Source: CAZRCZ01 sp964598765
GTDB taxonomy: Bacteria > Sumerlaeota > Sumerlaeia > MVZB01 > JAJFLK01
NCBI GenBank assembly: GCA_964598765.1
Contig: CAZRCZ010000001.1
Location: 186,001 to 250,000, forward strand
Length of the DNA stretch: 64,000 nucleotides
Reading direction: 5' to 3'
Shown here: piece by piece, positions 18,120 through 26,917 of the stretch
Layout of the letters: every line of letters starts with the position of its first letter
Numbering within the stretch: position 1 is the first letter of the stretch
The notes under the pieces: generated by a model
What the model saw: the letters and a program-made list of their open reading frames with translations, nothing else
What the model was told of the DNA's origin: nothing
The model's database searches: none
Translations under genes and position numbers: made by a program

Positions 18120-18318
18120 GCCCTTGGGCAGAGTGAGGGTTGTGAGGGATTTTTTGCCCTCGCCCGAGGAACTGGCCTTCAAGGAAGACACCGTCAAGGT
18201 CACGCTGGCCTTGAGCCGGGAGAGCGTTGATTATTTCAAGCGACAGGCCAAGAAGCATCACACGAAGTATCAGAAGATGATCCGCAGGTTGCTCGACGCT
18301 TACAGTTCAAGGCATTGA
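18091..18318 (+). CDS. BrnA-type CopG-like antitoxin
   Basis: 75 residues from ATG 18,091, preceded by a GGAGAAGGGGGAAG stretch. It would overlap the repaired BrnT reading frame by 29 nt, the usual toxin-first BrnTA order. The C-terminal half (DTVKVTLALSRESVDYFKRQAKKH, split into strand and two helices) is a ribbon-helix-helix DNA-binding domain that would repress its own promoter. Its own reading frame looks intact although the toxin is broken. Confidence 0.75.
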   Translation: MKKKIVYRNEPLGRVRVVRDFLPSPEELAFKEDTVKVTLALSRESVDYFKRQAKKHHTKYQKMIRRLLDAYSSRH

Positions 18319-18338
18319 TCCATGGATTAAATCGCGCA

Positions 18339-18629
18339 ATGGCTCCCGATCCCTCAAACGTCCAACCTCCCGATAACGATCCGTGGAAAAATTTCCACAC
18401 CGTCGGCGAAGAACGGGAAAAACGTGGCGAGGAACCGGAAGGGGGATTGGGGACCTTTTTGCTTGTGATTTTGGTGTTCGCGATAGGTGGGGCGATCGTC
18501 GGCTTTTGCCACGCGATAGATCTCGTCCATACGAAATATGGGACGATTTATTTGCTTGGCGCCGGCTTTGGCGCCGCATGGGCAACCTGCTTTGCTGTCG
18601 GAGCATGGTTTCAATCGAAGCGTAAATAG
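18339..18629 (+). CDS. Small two-helix membrane protein
   Basis: About 96 residues from ATG 18,339. A soluble Pro/Asp/Glu-rich N-terminus (MAPDPSNVQPPDNDPW) is followed by two hydrophobic helices: FLLVILVFAIGGAIVGF and a second through IYLLGAGFGAAWATCFAVG, ending in basic QSKRK. It starts 20 bp after the antitoxin. No clear ribosome-binding site is visible and I do not recognise the family. The clean membrane pattern and codon use make it likely to be real. Confidence 0.55.
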   Translation: MAPDPSNVQPPDNDPWKNFHTVGEEREKRGEEPEGGLGTFLLVILVFAIGGAIVGFCHAIDLVHTKYGTIYLLGAGFGAAWATCFAVGAWFQSKRK

Positions 18630-19117
18630 GGCCCCGATGGATTTAATGCGACCCGGGTCCATGAAATTAAGAAGAATGAAGAAAAACCGCAGAGACACGG
18701 AGAAGTTTTAGTCGAGATTTCTTTCGGTCCTTATGAGCTTGACTCACTCACCGTAATTCAAATCCTGCGTCTGAGGTTTCCGAGTTACAAAGGACAAAAT
18801 ATCGGGTCGTTGCGTTTTTTTCGCGAAAGATCCGTTTTTCATCTCTCCGTCTCCATAATCAGCAGAATCCCGCGCAAAACCATGCTCTGCTCACGGTTCA
18901 ATCTGGACCGCCCCATGAGAATAGCGGGAATGGGCGAGGGTAGCCTCGCTCTCGCCGCAGACCCTCCGTTGGGGTCAATCTCGTTTTTCTTGCGGAATTT
19001 CTTTGACCAAGAAAACGGACGGCAAGATAATCTAAAAGGTGATCGTGTGTTTACGCTCAGGGGATACCACAGCCGAACGGCTCCAAAGAATCCCCGTTGG
19101 GATTCCAAGGAATTGTC
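18630..19117. other. Intergenic spacer with one CACAGAG repeat
   Basis: Contains ACCGCAGAGACACGGAGAAG near 18,683-18,704. The rest shows no convincing gene; the open frames seen on both strands extend into the helicase gene or are short. The promoter of the helicase operon should be here but I see no clear boxes. Confidence 0.5.
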
Positions 19118-20836
19118 ATGGCTTCCGATTCCCCATTGATCGTTCAATCCGACCGCACCTTGCTTTTGGACGCGGATCACCCGGCCTATGAAGAGGCGCG
19201 CGACGCGCTGGCCGGGTTCGCCGAACTCGTCACCAGCCCTGAGCATTTCCACACCTACCGCATTTCGCCCCTCTCCCTGTGGAACGCGGCCAGCGCTGGA
19301 CTTAAGGCCGCAACCATCATTGAAACCTTGAAGCGGTTCAGTCGCTACGCAATCCCCGAAAACATCCTTTATGAGGTCAAGGATCAGGTGGAACGATACG
19401 GCAAACTCCGCCTTCGGAAGGAGGGGGATCAATTGGTTCTCGAAGCCGAGGATGAATATCTGATCGCGCAATTCTTGACCGACGAACAATTGAAACCCTT
19501 TTTTGCCAAACGGCTCGATTCGCGGCGGGTGGCCGTGCGGGATGGACAGCGGGGGACGCTCAAGCAGGCACTCATCCGGAAGGATTTTCCGGTGGAAGAT
19601 CTGTCCGGCTACGTGGACGGCAAACCGTTGACCATCGCGCTAAAGGATCATCGCGCGAATGGAACGGAGTTTGGACTTCGCAAATACCAAGAGGATGCCG
19701 TTGAAGTTTTTCACGCGGGAGGGAGCGCGCGAGGCGGATCAGGGGTTTTGGTGCTTCCCTGCGGCGCCGGCAAAACGATCATCGGTCTGGCGATCATGGC
19801 CCGAGTTCGACAGCAGACGTTGATTCTGGCCACCGGTGTCACGGCCTTGCGCCAGTGGCGGGATGAACTGCTCGACAAAACGACGCTTAAACCGGAGGAC
19901 ATCGCGGAGTATAGCGGCGAAACAAAGGAAATTCGACCCGTCACCATCGCCACCTATCAAATCCTCACTTATCACAAACACAAGGACGAAGAATTCGTAC
20001 ACATGGATTTGTTCGATCGACAGGATTGGGGGTTGATCATCTACGACGAGGTGCATCTGCTTCCCGCGCCGGTTTTCCGCGCCGTGGCCGATTTGCAAGC
20101 CAAGCGGCGGCTGGGCTTGACGGCAACGCTTTTGCGCGAAGATGGAAAGGAAGGGGACGTTTTTTCGCTCATCGGTCCAAAAAAGTTCGACGTCCCGTGG
20201 AAATCGCTGGAACGGCAAGGTTGGATCGCGCAGGCGATCTGCACGGAAGTTAGAGTTTCCCTTCCGGAAAAAGACCGGATGCCTTACGCCGTCGCCGACG
20301 CCAAGGTCAAATTTCGTCTGGCTTCGGAGAACGAAGCCAAAATCGCCGCCACCCGCGAACTGCTTCGATGCCACCCCAACGATCAGGTCCTTATCATCGG
20401 CCAGTATCTGGATCAGCTTGAATTGATGGCGCGGGAATTTCACGCGCCCCTCATCACCGGTAAAACGCCCAACGACGAGCGGGAGACGACCTACGCGGCA
20501 TTCAAGGAGGGCAGACTCAAACTGATTATCGTCAGCAAGGTCGCCAATTTTGCGGTGGACCTTCCCTCGGCATCCGTCGCGATCCAAATTTCGGGGACGT
20601 TCGGATCAAGGCAAGAAGAGGCGCAACGTCTGGGGCGCGTTCTTCGCCCCAAGCAAAGCGGCAAGGCCGCGCATTTTTACACGCTGGTCACGGAAGATTC
20701 GCGCGAACGGGAATTCGCGTCCAAACGTCAATTGTTCCTGACCGAGCAAGGCTACCGCTATCGCATCGTGAAGGGAGTCGAGGGGCTGACTCATGCCGAA
20801 GAGCGCATGACCACGGCGGGAGAACGCGCCCAATGA
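19118..20836 (+). CDS. XPB/Ssl2-family DNA helicase
   Basis: 572 residues from ATG 19,118. An N-terminal domain (1-190, including a damage-recognition-like region) precedes two RecA folds. Motif I is LPCGAGKT, Ia ATGVTALRQW, II YDEVH, III GLTATLLREDGKE, and V/VI include SKVANFAVDLPSA and QRLGRVLRPK. The RED-like element LREDG of XPB is present. XPB unwinds or translocates on DNA in repair and, in eukaryotes, transcription; bacterial homologues unwind 3'-5'. It overlaps the next gene by 4 nt (ATGA), so the two are coupled. The arrangement recalls mycobacterial XPB next to a helicase-associated protein. Confidence 0.92.
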   Translation: MASDSPLIVQSDRTLLLDADHPAYEEARDALAGFAELVTSPEHFHTYRISPLSLWNAASAGLKAATIIETLKRFSRYAIPENILYEVKDQVERYGKLRLRKEGDQLVLEAEDEYLIAQFLTDEQLKPFFAKRLDSRRVAVRDGQRGTLKQALIRKDFPVEDLSGYVDGKPLTIALKDHRANGTEFGLRKYQEDAVEVFHAGGSARGGSGVLVLPCGAGKTIIGLAIMARVRQQTLILATGVTALRQWRDELLDKTTLKPEDIAEYSGETKEIRPVTIATYQILTYHKHKDEEFVHMDLFDRQDWGLIIYDEVHLLPAPVFRAVADLQAKRRLGLTATLLREDGKEGDVFSLIGPKKFDVPWKSLERQGWIAQAICTEVRVSLPEKDRMPYAVADAKVKFRLASENEAKIAATRELLRCHPNDQVLIIGQYLDQLELMAREFHAPLITGKTPNDERETTYAAFKEGRLKLIIVSKVANFAVDLPSASVAIQISGTFGSRQEEAQRLGRVLRPKQSGKAAHFYTLVTEDSREREFASKRQLFLTEQGYRYRIVKGVEGLTHAEERMTTAGERAQ

Positions 20837-23598
20837 AATTGAAAGGCCAACTGCGGGCCGCGCCCATCGAGGTTCTTCGGCAAATCGCCGAATTCTGGGG
20901 CATCGGTCCGGATGAAAATGGACTGATGGAGGACACCGAGCGTTTGAGCGATCTGCTGTATTCGCGGCTTCAATCCCCGGCGCCGTTCAAGCGGGCGTTC
21001 GAGCGATTGGAAGTCAGCGAGCGGGAAGTTGTCTATTTCTTGGCGTTGCACGGAGGGGAATTGCCCGTGGACGAATTCCGCCGACGCATGGGATTGCACG
21101 ACGCCGCCGAGTTGGACGCGGTCGTCGGAAGATTGCTTCAACGCGGTTTCGTCTGGCGCGAGACCGTCGTCGAGATGGAAAAGACTTATGAAATCGTCGG
21201 ATTGCCCGAGCCGTTTCTTCGCTTGGTGGACTTGCCCCCCTATTGGAAGGGTTACTTGGGAAGCCATCTTCAGGCGTTGGGCATGGAGGAATTGAAGGAA
21301 ATCGCTCAACGCGCGCTGGATTACAAATTCGAGGGAAAGAAGAAGCAGGTGTTGGTTCACTTCATCCGCGAGCAACTGCTCGATCCGGCGGTTCTGAAGC
21401 GTTATCTGGATCATCTCGCTCCGGTGGAGATAGAGCTGTTCAAACAAATTTTTCAGAAAAACGGCGCGTGTCTCTGGCGTGAACTTCTGGACGGAGGCGT
21501 GCAGAAAAAATTCAATCACGTCCGAGCCGATTTGCTGGAGCGGCTCTGTCAAAGCTCCGGACTGGTTTACGTCTGGCGCGCCGGGCCAAACCGCCAAAAC
21601 AACACCCTGATGGTTCCGCGCGATCTCGGTCACATCATCAAAAACGGTTTTCGGCGCGACGAGCGCACACTGGCGGAACTGACGCGCCACGCATCGGGCG
21701 GACGGGCGTCGGATCAATCCGAGAGTCCGCGACCCAACGTGGCGTTGGACAACACGCAAAATATCCTGCGAGATCTGGCGATCCTGTTGGCCTACGTACG
21801 GCGTCAGTCAGTCAAAATGCTGAATAACGGCGGAGTCGGACGGAACGATTTGAAGAAGATCGTCCTTTCCCTCAGCCATAACAAAACTCCCAAATACGCC
21901 GCGTTTCTCGCGCTCTTCGCCATGAGCAAGAAACTCATGATTCCGGTCGGAGATCAATGGCGCGTGAGCAAGAACGCTGGGGATTGGCTCGGTGACTCCC
22001 GTCAAGCGTTCCGCGAAATCTACGGGTTTTGGCTGACGACCAACGAGTGGAATGAGGAATTCATCGAAGGGGACGTGGTGCACGTTGACAACTATCCGCA
22101 AAATCTAATCGGAATCGGGGAGTTGAGGCGGCTCATGCTCCGCGCGCTGGAAAAAATTCCGGAGGGAGCTTGGATTGACTTCGAAACCTTCGCCGAAAGT
22201 CTCCTGCCGCAGGTCGCCATTGAAATTCCGGGGCGTTTCGAGCATACGCCCAATGAGCGCGACAACCGTCACACCCTGCTCATCATGGAATCCATTCTTG
22301 CCGAATCCTTTTACTGGCTCGGATTGGTGACTTTGGGAGTGAGCGATCTCGCGGCGGCGCGGCAACTGGGGAGTCGTCCCAACGACTCGGCCTCCCCGTT
22401 CGACGGAACTCATCCGCTCTCATCCCATTTGCTTGGCGCCGGGGAATTTGCCTTCTGCTTCAAACCTTCTCCCACCGCCCGCCGGATGTTCGATGGAAAA
22501 TACCTTGAGCCGGATCGTCTTGTTTCCAAGTCCGACCAATCCGGATTGCCCTACGGCGAGGAATCGGCGCATTTCACCGTTCAGCCGAACTTGGAAATCG
22601 TGACCCCCCCCGATTTGAACTTGGGGTTGTTTTATCGCCTGCTCGCCTTTGCCGACATCAAGAAAGTGGACATCATGACGACGCTCACGCTGAGCCGGGA
22701 GAGCCTCCGGATGGGCATGGAAGGAGGTTTGTCCGGCGGAGAAATTTTGGAATTCCTGCGCGCATCATCGCGCCGCGAATTGCCCGAAACGGTTCTGCGC
22801 CTCATCGAGGAATGCGGCGCGCGTCACGGCGAAGTGGACCTCGGCGCGGCGGGGGGCTACATCATGGCGGCCAATCCGCTCCACGTCGAGGAACTGCGCG
22901 CCAATCCCCGCGTCTCCCGCTACATCAAGGACGTCTTCAACGAGCGGTTGATTCTTTTGGATCGGACGGCGGATTTGAAAAGAATCGCGCAGGAGCTTCA
23001 AAAAATGGGCTTCATGCCCCACGTCGGATCCGAGACGCTCCACGTCACCGGCGAGGGACTGTTCCACCTCACGCTTCGTCCGCAGGAGTTGGATGAAATC
23101 ATGGCGCTCCTGCATTTCGCCCAAACCTTGGAGGACGAGTTTGGGGGGATGATTTTTGAAAATCGCCTTCAACCCTTGATCGAGCGCTTGGCGCAGGACG
23201 CCAAGGGAGAACACGCGCTGAATCAGCAGTCCGATCCCTTGCTCAAGGTCTTTCTGCGTAATTTTGAAAAGCTGTCGTCCAAACGGATGGACGAGGAGAA
23301 GAAGAAACTCCGCAAGCAGGTGACGCGGCTCATGTCGCGCATTCCTCGCGGCGACGAGCGTCCCCGATACGTGGGCGAGAATCCCACCTCCGATCCGGCG
23401 GGCGTGGCGCGATTGATGAAATACGCCGTCGAGCATGAGATACAGGTGAAAATTCACTACGTCCGCTCCACCGGAGAAGAAATGGATGAGGTGATCGAAC
23501 CGGAATCGCTTCAAGGAGATCGCCTCTACGCCTACTGCCCGGATCACGACGAGCATCACATTTATTCCGTCAAGCGGGTCGCTCAAGCCGCAATCTGA
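20833..23598 (+). CDS. Helicase-associated protein (XPB/Ssl2-like N-terminal fold), partner of XPB
   Basis: 921 residues. The N-terminal 500 residues form winged-helix-like segments (for example ERLEVSEREVVYFLALHGGELPVD, split across two helices). The centre (about 570-790) matches the helicase-associated/XPB-Ssl2-like domain (PF13625), with FTVQPNLEIVTPPDLN and ADLKRIAQELQKMGF. A charged coiled-coil stretch (about 815-835) follows, then a C-terminal beta-rich segment (VKIHYVRSTGEEMDEVIEP) that resembles a WYL-type ligand-binding fold. It has no ATPase motif itself. The 4-nt overlap with the helicase suggests a subunit or regulator. It could sense a nucleic-acid or nucleotide ligand through the C-terminal fold (inference). 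Confidence 0.82.
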   Translation: MKLKGQLRAAPIEVLRQIAEFWGIGPDENGLMEDTERLSDLLYSRLQSPAPFKRAFERLEVSEREVVYFLALHGGELPVDEFRRRMGLHDAAELDAVVGRLLQRGFVWRETVVEMEKTYEIVGLPEPFLRLVDLPPYWKGYLGSHLQALGMEELKEIAQRALDYKFEGKKKQVLVHFIREQLLDPAVLKRYLDHLAPVEIELFKQIFQKNGACLWRELLDGGVQKKFNHVRADLLERLCQSSGLVYVWRAGPNRQNNTLMVPRDLGHIIKNGFRRDERTLAELTRHASGGRASDQSESPRPNVALDNTQNILRDLAILLAYVRRQSVKMLNNGGVGRNDLKKIVLSLSHNKTPKYAAFLALFAMSKKLMIPVGDQWRVSKNAGDWLGDSRQAFREIYGFWLTTNEWNEEFIEGDVVHVDNYPQNLIGIGELRRLMLRALEKIPEGAWIDFETFAESLLPQVAIEIPGRFEHTPNERDNRHTLLIMESILAESFYWLGLVTLGVSDLAAARQLGSRPNDSASPFDGTHPLSSHLLGAGEFAFCFKPSPTARRMFDGKYLEPDRLVSKSDQSGLPYGEESAHFTVQPNLEIVTPPDLNLGLFYRLLAFADIKKVDIMTTLTLSRESLRMGMEGGLSGGEILEFLRASSRRELPETVLRLIEECGARHGEVDLGAAGGYIMAANPLHVEELRANPRVSRYIKDVFNERLILLDRTADLKRIAQELQKMGFMPHVGSETLHVTGEGLFHLTLRPQELDEIMALLHFAQTLEDEFGGMIFENRLQPLIERLAQDAKGEHALNQQSDPLLKVFLRNFEKLSSKRMDEEKKKLRKQVTRLMSRIPRGDERPRYVGENPTSDPAGVARLMKYAVEHEIQVKIHYVRSTGEEMDEVIEPESLQGDRLYAYCPDHDEHHIYSVKRVAQAAI

Positions 23599-23630
23599 TT
23601 GCCATCCTCGCGCCCGTCCTTTTACACGCG

Positions 23631-23659
23631 CTCTTACTCTTGCTCTTGCTCTTGCTCTC
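23631..23659 (-). repeat. AAGAGC/AAGATT hexamer array
   Basis: Tandem CTCTTACTCTTGCTCTTGCT-type hexamers, that is AAGAGC on the minus strand. Same family as 38,241-38,278, 57,362-57,400 and 61,126-61,173. Confidence 0.8.
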
Positions 23660-23714
23660 GCGCATGATCGGTTCCGATGTCCGTTTTCACGTTCAGATTT
23701 GAGACCCTCTTGAA

Positions 23715-24713
23715 ATGACTTTACCTCGTTGCGCGATCGGCCTGCTCACTTGGAACGGCGAAAGGGACGTCGTTCGGTGCGTCCAAAGCATCCTCGCCCA
23801 AACCGAGCCGAATCTTGAAATTCTCTGGATGGACAACGCATCCGAGGACGCGACGGTAAAGAGTGTTCAAGAATTTTTTCCGAATTTTCCCGCTCCCGTG
23901 ATGAATCCAAGCAACCTCGGATTTTGCGCGGGGCACAACCGGCTCTTTGATTCCACCACGACCCCCTATTATCTCGCGCTAAATCAAGACGCCGTGCTTG
24001 CGCCGGACTACGTTCAAAAGCTGTGCGATTGGATGGAGGAAGATACCTCCTTGGCGTTGACCTCCGGCTTGATCCTTCAAGCGAATTCCGAACTCGATCC
24101 GAGCGCCAAGATTTATTCCGCCGGCATGGCGATGGGGCGAGGGCGGTTTCCTTTTGAGTTGCGAATGGGAATGGAGCCTCGGTCGGAGGATCGTCAACAG
24201 CGATATGTGCCTGCGGTCACCGGCGCGGCCATGATGATTCGGCGATCGGCAATCTCCACCTTGAGCGAATCTCCCGGACAACTTTTCCCTCCCGAATTTT
24301 TCGCCTATTTCGAGGAGGTGGACCTCGCGCTTCGCGCTATCCAAGCCGGGATGCGTTGCGGCGTCGCAGGTTCCGCATTGGCGTGGCATTCCGCTCGCGG
24401 TCAAGGAGGGGAAGGCAACGCCTTAATCCGAATGCACTACCTCAAAAACCATTGGCTCGTCTCGCTTCGCAACGATGGCTGGAGCGACTTCATCAGGGAA
24501 CTGCCATACATTCTGAAAGGAGAAATGGTTCATTATCTGCCTAAGTATCTTTCGTCACCCAAAACGACGATCAAGGCGCTGAACTTTGCCTTTGGACACT
24601 TCCGACATGCCCGAAAAAGTTTCGCGAGTTTCTCCCAAAAATTTCCCGACGCCCGGCAGGGAAGGGCGGAATTCTACAAGCTGTCTCTTCAATCTCTGAA
24701 GAAATCAGACTGA
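23715..24713 (+). CDS. Family 2 glycosyltransferase, rhamnosyltransferase-like
   Basis: 332 residues. GT-A fold: IGLLTWNGERDVVRCVQSIL at the start, the donor-binding Asp in LWMDNASEDAT, the DxD-equivalent LNQDAVLAPDY, a GAAMMIRRSA segment, the acceptor-side FFAYFEEVDLALRAIQAG (ExDLxxR) and a WHSARGQGG element that resembles the GT2 rhamnosyltransferase tail. It is cytosolic or membrane-associated and likely builds a surface polysaccharide. A Wzt-like ATPase follows about 185 bp later on the same strand, supporting an O-antigen or capsule role. Confidence 0.88.
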   Translation: MTLPRCAIGLLTWNGERDVVRCVQSILAQTEPNLEILWMDNASEDATVKSVQEFFPNFPAPVMNPSNLGFCAGHNRLFDSTTTPYYLALNQDAVLAPDYVQKLCDWMEEDTSLALTSGLILQANSELDPSAKIYSAGMAMGRGRFPFELRMGMEPRSEDRQQRYVPAVTGAAMMIRRSAISTLSESPGQLFPPEFFAYFEEVDLALRAIQAGMRCGVAGSALAWHSARGQGGEGNALIRMHYLKNHWLVSLRNDGWSDFIRELPYILKGEMVHYLPKYLSSPKTTIKALNFAFGHFRHARKSFASFSQKFPDARQGRAEFYKLSLQSLKKSD

Positions 24714-24897
24714 GCCTCCCGCGGAAACGTGATCCTCGCCTTGTGAATGACCAACCACATTGAAAGTGTCGGCGCCGGGCGCATCTCCCGGATCCGTGCG
24801 CCGACGAGAATCTCTCTCGACGACAACCACCCGGGCCGACTATGATCTGAACCGGAAACGGTTTAAGTCCGTGCTCCCGATGATCTGATCCAGCCCC

Positions 24898-26175
24898 ATG
24901 ATTCAGACGGTCTTTCAAAAATCTTCCTCCGGCTCTCTGACGCCTCGGATGGGAGAACCTGTGATTCGTTTTTCGGGGGTCGGGAAAAGTTTTCGCGCTC
25001 CTTCATCGCAAGCGGGATCGCTGAAGGAATCTTTTTTTTCCCTTCTTTCCGAGCCGCGCGAGGGACCGACGATCGAGGCGTTGAAGGACATCAGCCTTGA
25101 AATCGGCGCCGGAGAATCGGTCGGCATCGTCGGGGCGAATCGTTCCGGCAAAAGCACGTTGCTAAAGCTCATCGCGGGAATCATGCAATCCACCGTCGGC
25201 ACGATTGAAGTTTGCGGTCGCGTCGTCGGCATGATTGAGTTGGGAGCAGGATTTCATCCCGACCTCACCGGCGACGAAAACGTTCGGTTGCAGGGGACGA
25301 TCAACGGCCTTACCGCAAAGGAAATTGACGAGCGAATGCATCGGATCTTCGAGTTTGCGGAACTTCACGATTTTCGTTTCATACAGTTGAAATTTTATTC
25401 TTCCGGCATGACGGCACGGTTGGGCTTTGCCGTGGCGATCCACTGCGAGCCGGAAATTGTGCTCGTGGATGAAGTTCTTTCCGTCGGCGATCAGAGTTTT
25501 CAGGAGCGTTGTCTTCGCACGATCACCGAGCTTCGCAAAAAGGGAACGACGATCATTTTCGTCACTCACGTCTTGGAATTTGCGGAGCGGGTCTGCGACC
25601 GCCTCATCTGGCTCAAGGATGGAAGAATCCACGCTCAAGGCGCGTCGCTCGAAGTCCTTCAGGCTTACCAGCTTGAGGCGATCCGACAGGATTATTCCGT
25701 TTCGGAGGGATACTTGACGAAAGAGCGGGTGGAAATCGGACTTCCGGGACGGTTCGGATCGGGGAAAGCGCGCTTCGAGGAAATTCGCTTGGTGGACAGC
25801 GAGGGAAAGATTCGCAGGCATTTTCATCCGGGCGAACCGTTCACCATTGAAATGGATTATCGTTGCGACGCGGACCTTGAAGCGCTCGATTGTTGGATCA
25901 TTCTCGATTACGAAGACGGAAGCAATGTTGCCTATTGGCGCGCATCGAACGCCGGGGCGGCGCAACGACCGGCCAATGGGAGCGGTACGTTCCGTCTCAA
26001 CATTCCTAATCCGCCTTTCCTTCCCGGACGCTACACCTTCACTCCCGCCCTCAGCGCGCCGGGCGACACGTCCGCCGAATACGACATGCACTTCCGCTTG
26101 CAGAACTTTTCCATCGCTTGTCCTTCCGATCGCTTTCCCGCCGCGCCGATACGGTTGGAAGCCAACGCCAAATGA
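24898..26175 (+). CDS. Wzt-like polysaccharide ABC exporter ATPase with C-terminal carbohydrate-binding domain
   Basis: 425 residues. Residues 20-250 are an ABC ATPase of the TagH/Wzt group: Walker A GANRSGKST, signature YSSGMTARLGFA, Walker B IVLVDEVLSVGD and switch His in VTHVLEF. The Walker A loop has Arg-Ser where most members have Gly-Ala. Residues 280-420 are a beta-sandwich Wzt_C domain (FHPGEPFTIEMDYRC, PFLPGRYTFTPALS) that reads the modified end of the glycan. The partner permease Wzm is not in the window. Another in-frame ATG at 24,949 would remove 17 poorly conserved residues; neither start has a good ribosome-binding site. Confidence 0.88.
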   Translation: MIQTVFQKSSSGSLTPRMGEPVIRFSGVGKSFRAPSSQAGSLKESFFSLLSEPREGPTIEALKDISLEIGAGESVGIVGANRSGKSTLLKLIAGIMQSTVGTIEVCGRVVGMIELGAGFHPDLTGDENVRLQGTINGLTAKEIDERMHRIFEFAELHDFRFIQLKFYSSGMTARLGFAVAIHCEPEIVLVDEVLSVGDQSFQERCLRTITELRKKGTTIIFVTHVLEFAERVCDRLIWLKDGRIHAQGASLEVLQAYQLEAIRQDYSVSEGYLTKERVEIGLPGRFGSGKARFEEIRLVDSEGKIRRHFHPGEPFTIEMDYRCDADLEALDCWIILDYEDGSNVAYWRASNAGAAQRPANGSGTFRLNIPNPPFLPGRYTFTPALSAPGDTSAEYDMHFRLQNFSIACPSDRFPAAPIRLEANAK

Positions 26176-26188
26176 GAAAAGATTTCAT

Positions 26189-26842
26189 TCATCGCCGCTT
26201 GGAAATCCGCCAAACGCCGCCCAAATGAGATGAGCCGTTCGTGGGATCGAATGTTTTCACCAAGAGAGACTCGACCGGCTGGGTTTTAGACGAATCGTAA
26301 TCAGATGCCGGATTGATTTCGTAAACGGTGCCCGGGCACGCGGAATAGAGTATCCACCCTTTGCCATCGGTGTAATACGCGTAAGGAGAATACGATTTGG
26401 TGCTCTTAAAGTAATAGAAACTATCGGGCAGAGTGGAGCCAAACAGCCACATCAGGGGCCATTTTGTAGAGGGAGTCGCGGTAAAAGGATCTTCAGGGAT
26501 TTCCTTTAGATAGGCTACGGGCGTAGTTAATCCATGCAATTTGTCTCCCAGACCCGGTTCCACGGTCATTAAATCCCACCCACCCGCAACCTTCAATTCT
26601 TCGGGGCGTTTCGAAAACTCTCGAAGTGGACGTTGCCCCGGATATGCGCCGTGATCCGCGTAATAGGCTTCAAGGGCCGCATCGAGCGTTGCTAAATCCC
26701 ATTTGGCGCGACTTATTACAGATCGATGCATGAACGGTTCATGCGACACGAACAACGTCCCTATAAATCCTAACACCACTATACTCGTGGCGATCAGAAT
26801 TACTTGCGGACGACGTGAACTAATATTTAGCGTTTTGCTCAT
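26189..26842 (-). CDS. GspG-like pseudopilin-fold protein lacking a prepilin leader
   Basis: 217 residues. A single N-terminal membrane helix (VILIATSIVVLGFIGTLFV) is followed by SRAKWDLATLDAALEAYYADHGAYP, the helix-plus-start pattern of type II secretion major pseudopilins. Then comes a C-terminal region with a GKGWILYSACPG element. The prepilin peptidase site (G-F-T-L-I-E) is absent, so it is likely a membrane-anchored relative and not a processed pilin. Proteins of this type are often found as large paralogous sets in PVC-like and related phyla. It ends 13 bp from the convergent Wzt-like gene. No secretion genes are adjacent. Confidence 0.7.
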   Translation of the reverse strand: MSKTLNISSRRPQVILIATSIVVLGFIGTLFVSHEPFMHRSVISRAKWDLATLDAALEAYYADHGAYPGQRPLREFSKRPEELKVAGGWDLMTVEPGLGDKLHGLTTPVAYLKEIPEDPFTATPSTKWPLMWLFGSTLPDSFYYFKSTKSYSPYAYYTDGKGWILYSACPGTVYEINPASDYDSSKTQPVESLLVKTFDPTNGSSHLGGVWRISKRR

Positions 26843-26868
26843 CGTTCATTCGCAATCGTTCAGGAATC

Positions 26869-26900
26869 TTCTCTGCGTCGCTGTGCCTCTGTGGTTTTTC
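26869..26900 (-). repeat. CACAGAG-type repeat between pseudopilin and permease genes
   Basis: CTTCTCTGCGTCGCTGTGCC followed by TCTGTGG on the plus strand, a diverged copy of the family, lying just upstream of the pseudopilin gene's start and downstream of the permease gene. Confidence 0.7.
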
Positions 26901-26917
26901 TTCATCTTCTCTCTTCT

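Noticed and set aside
17830..18318. A genuine BrnT-antitoxin fusion protein
   Set aside because: The canonical toxin ending is present in the +1 frame and the antitoxin has its own start, so a one-base deletion explains the fusion better.
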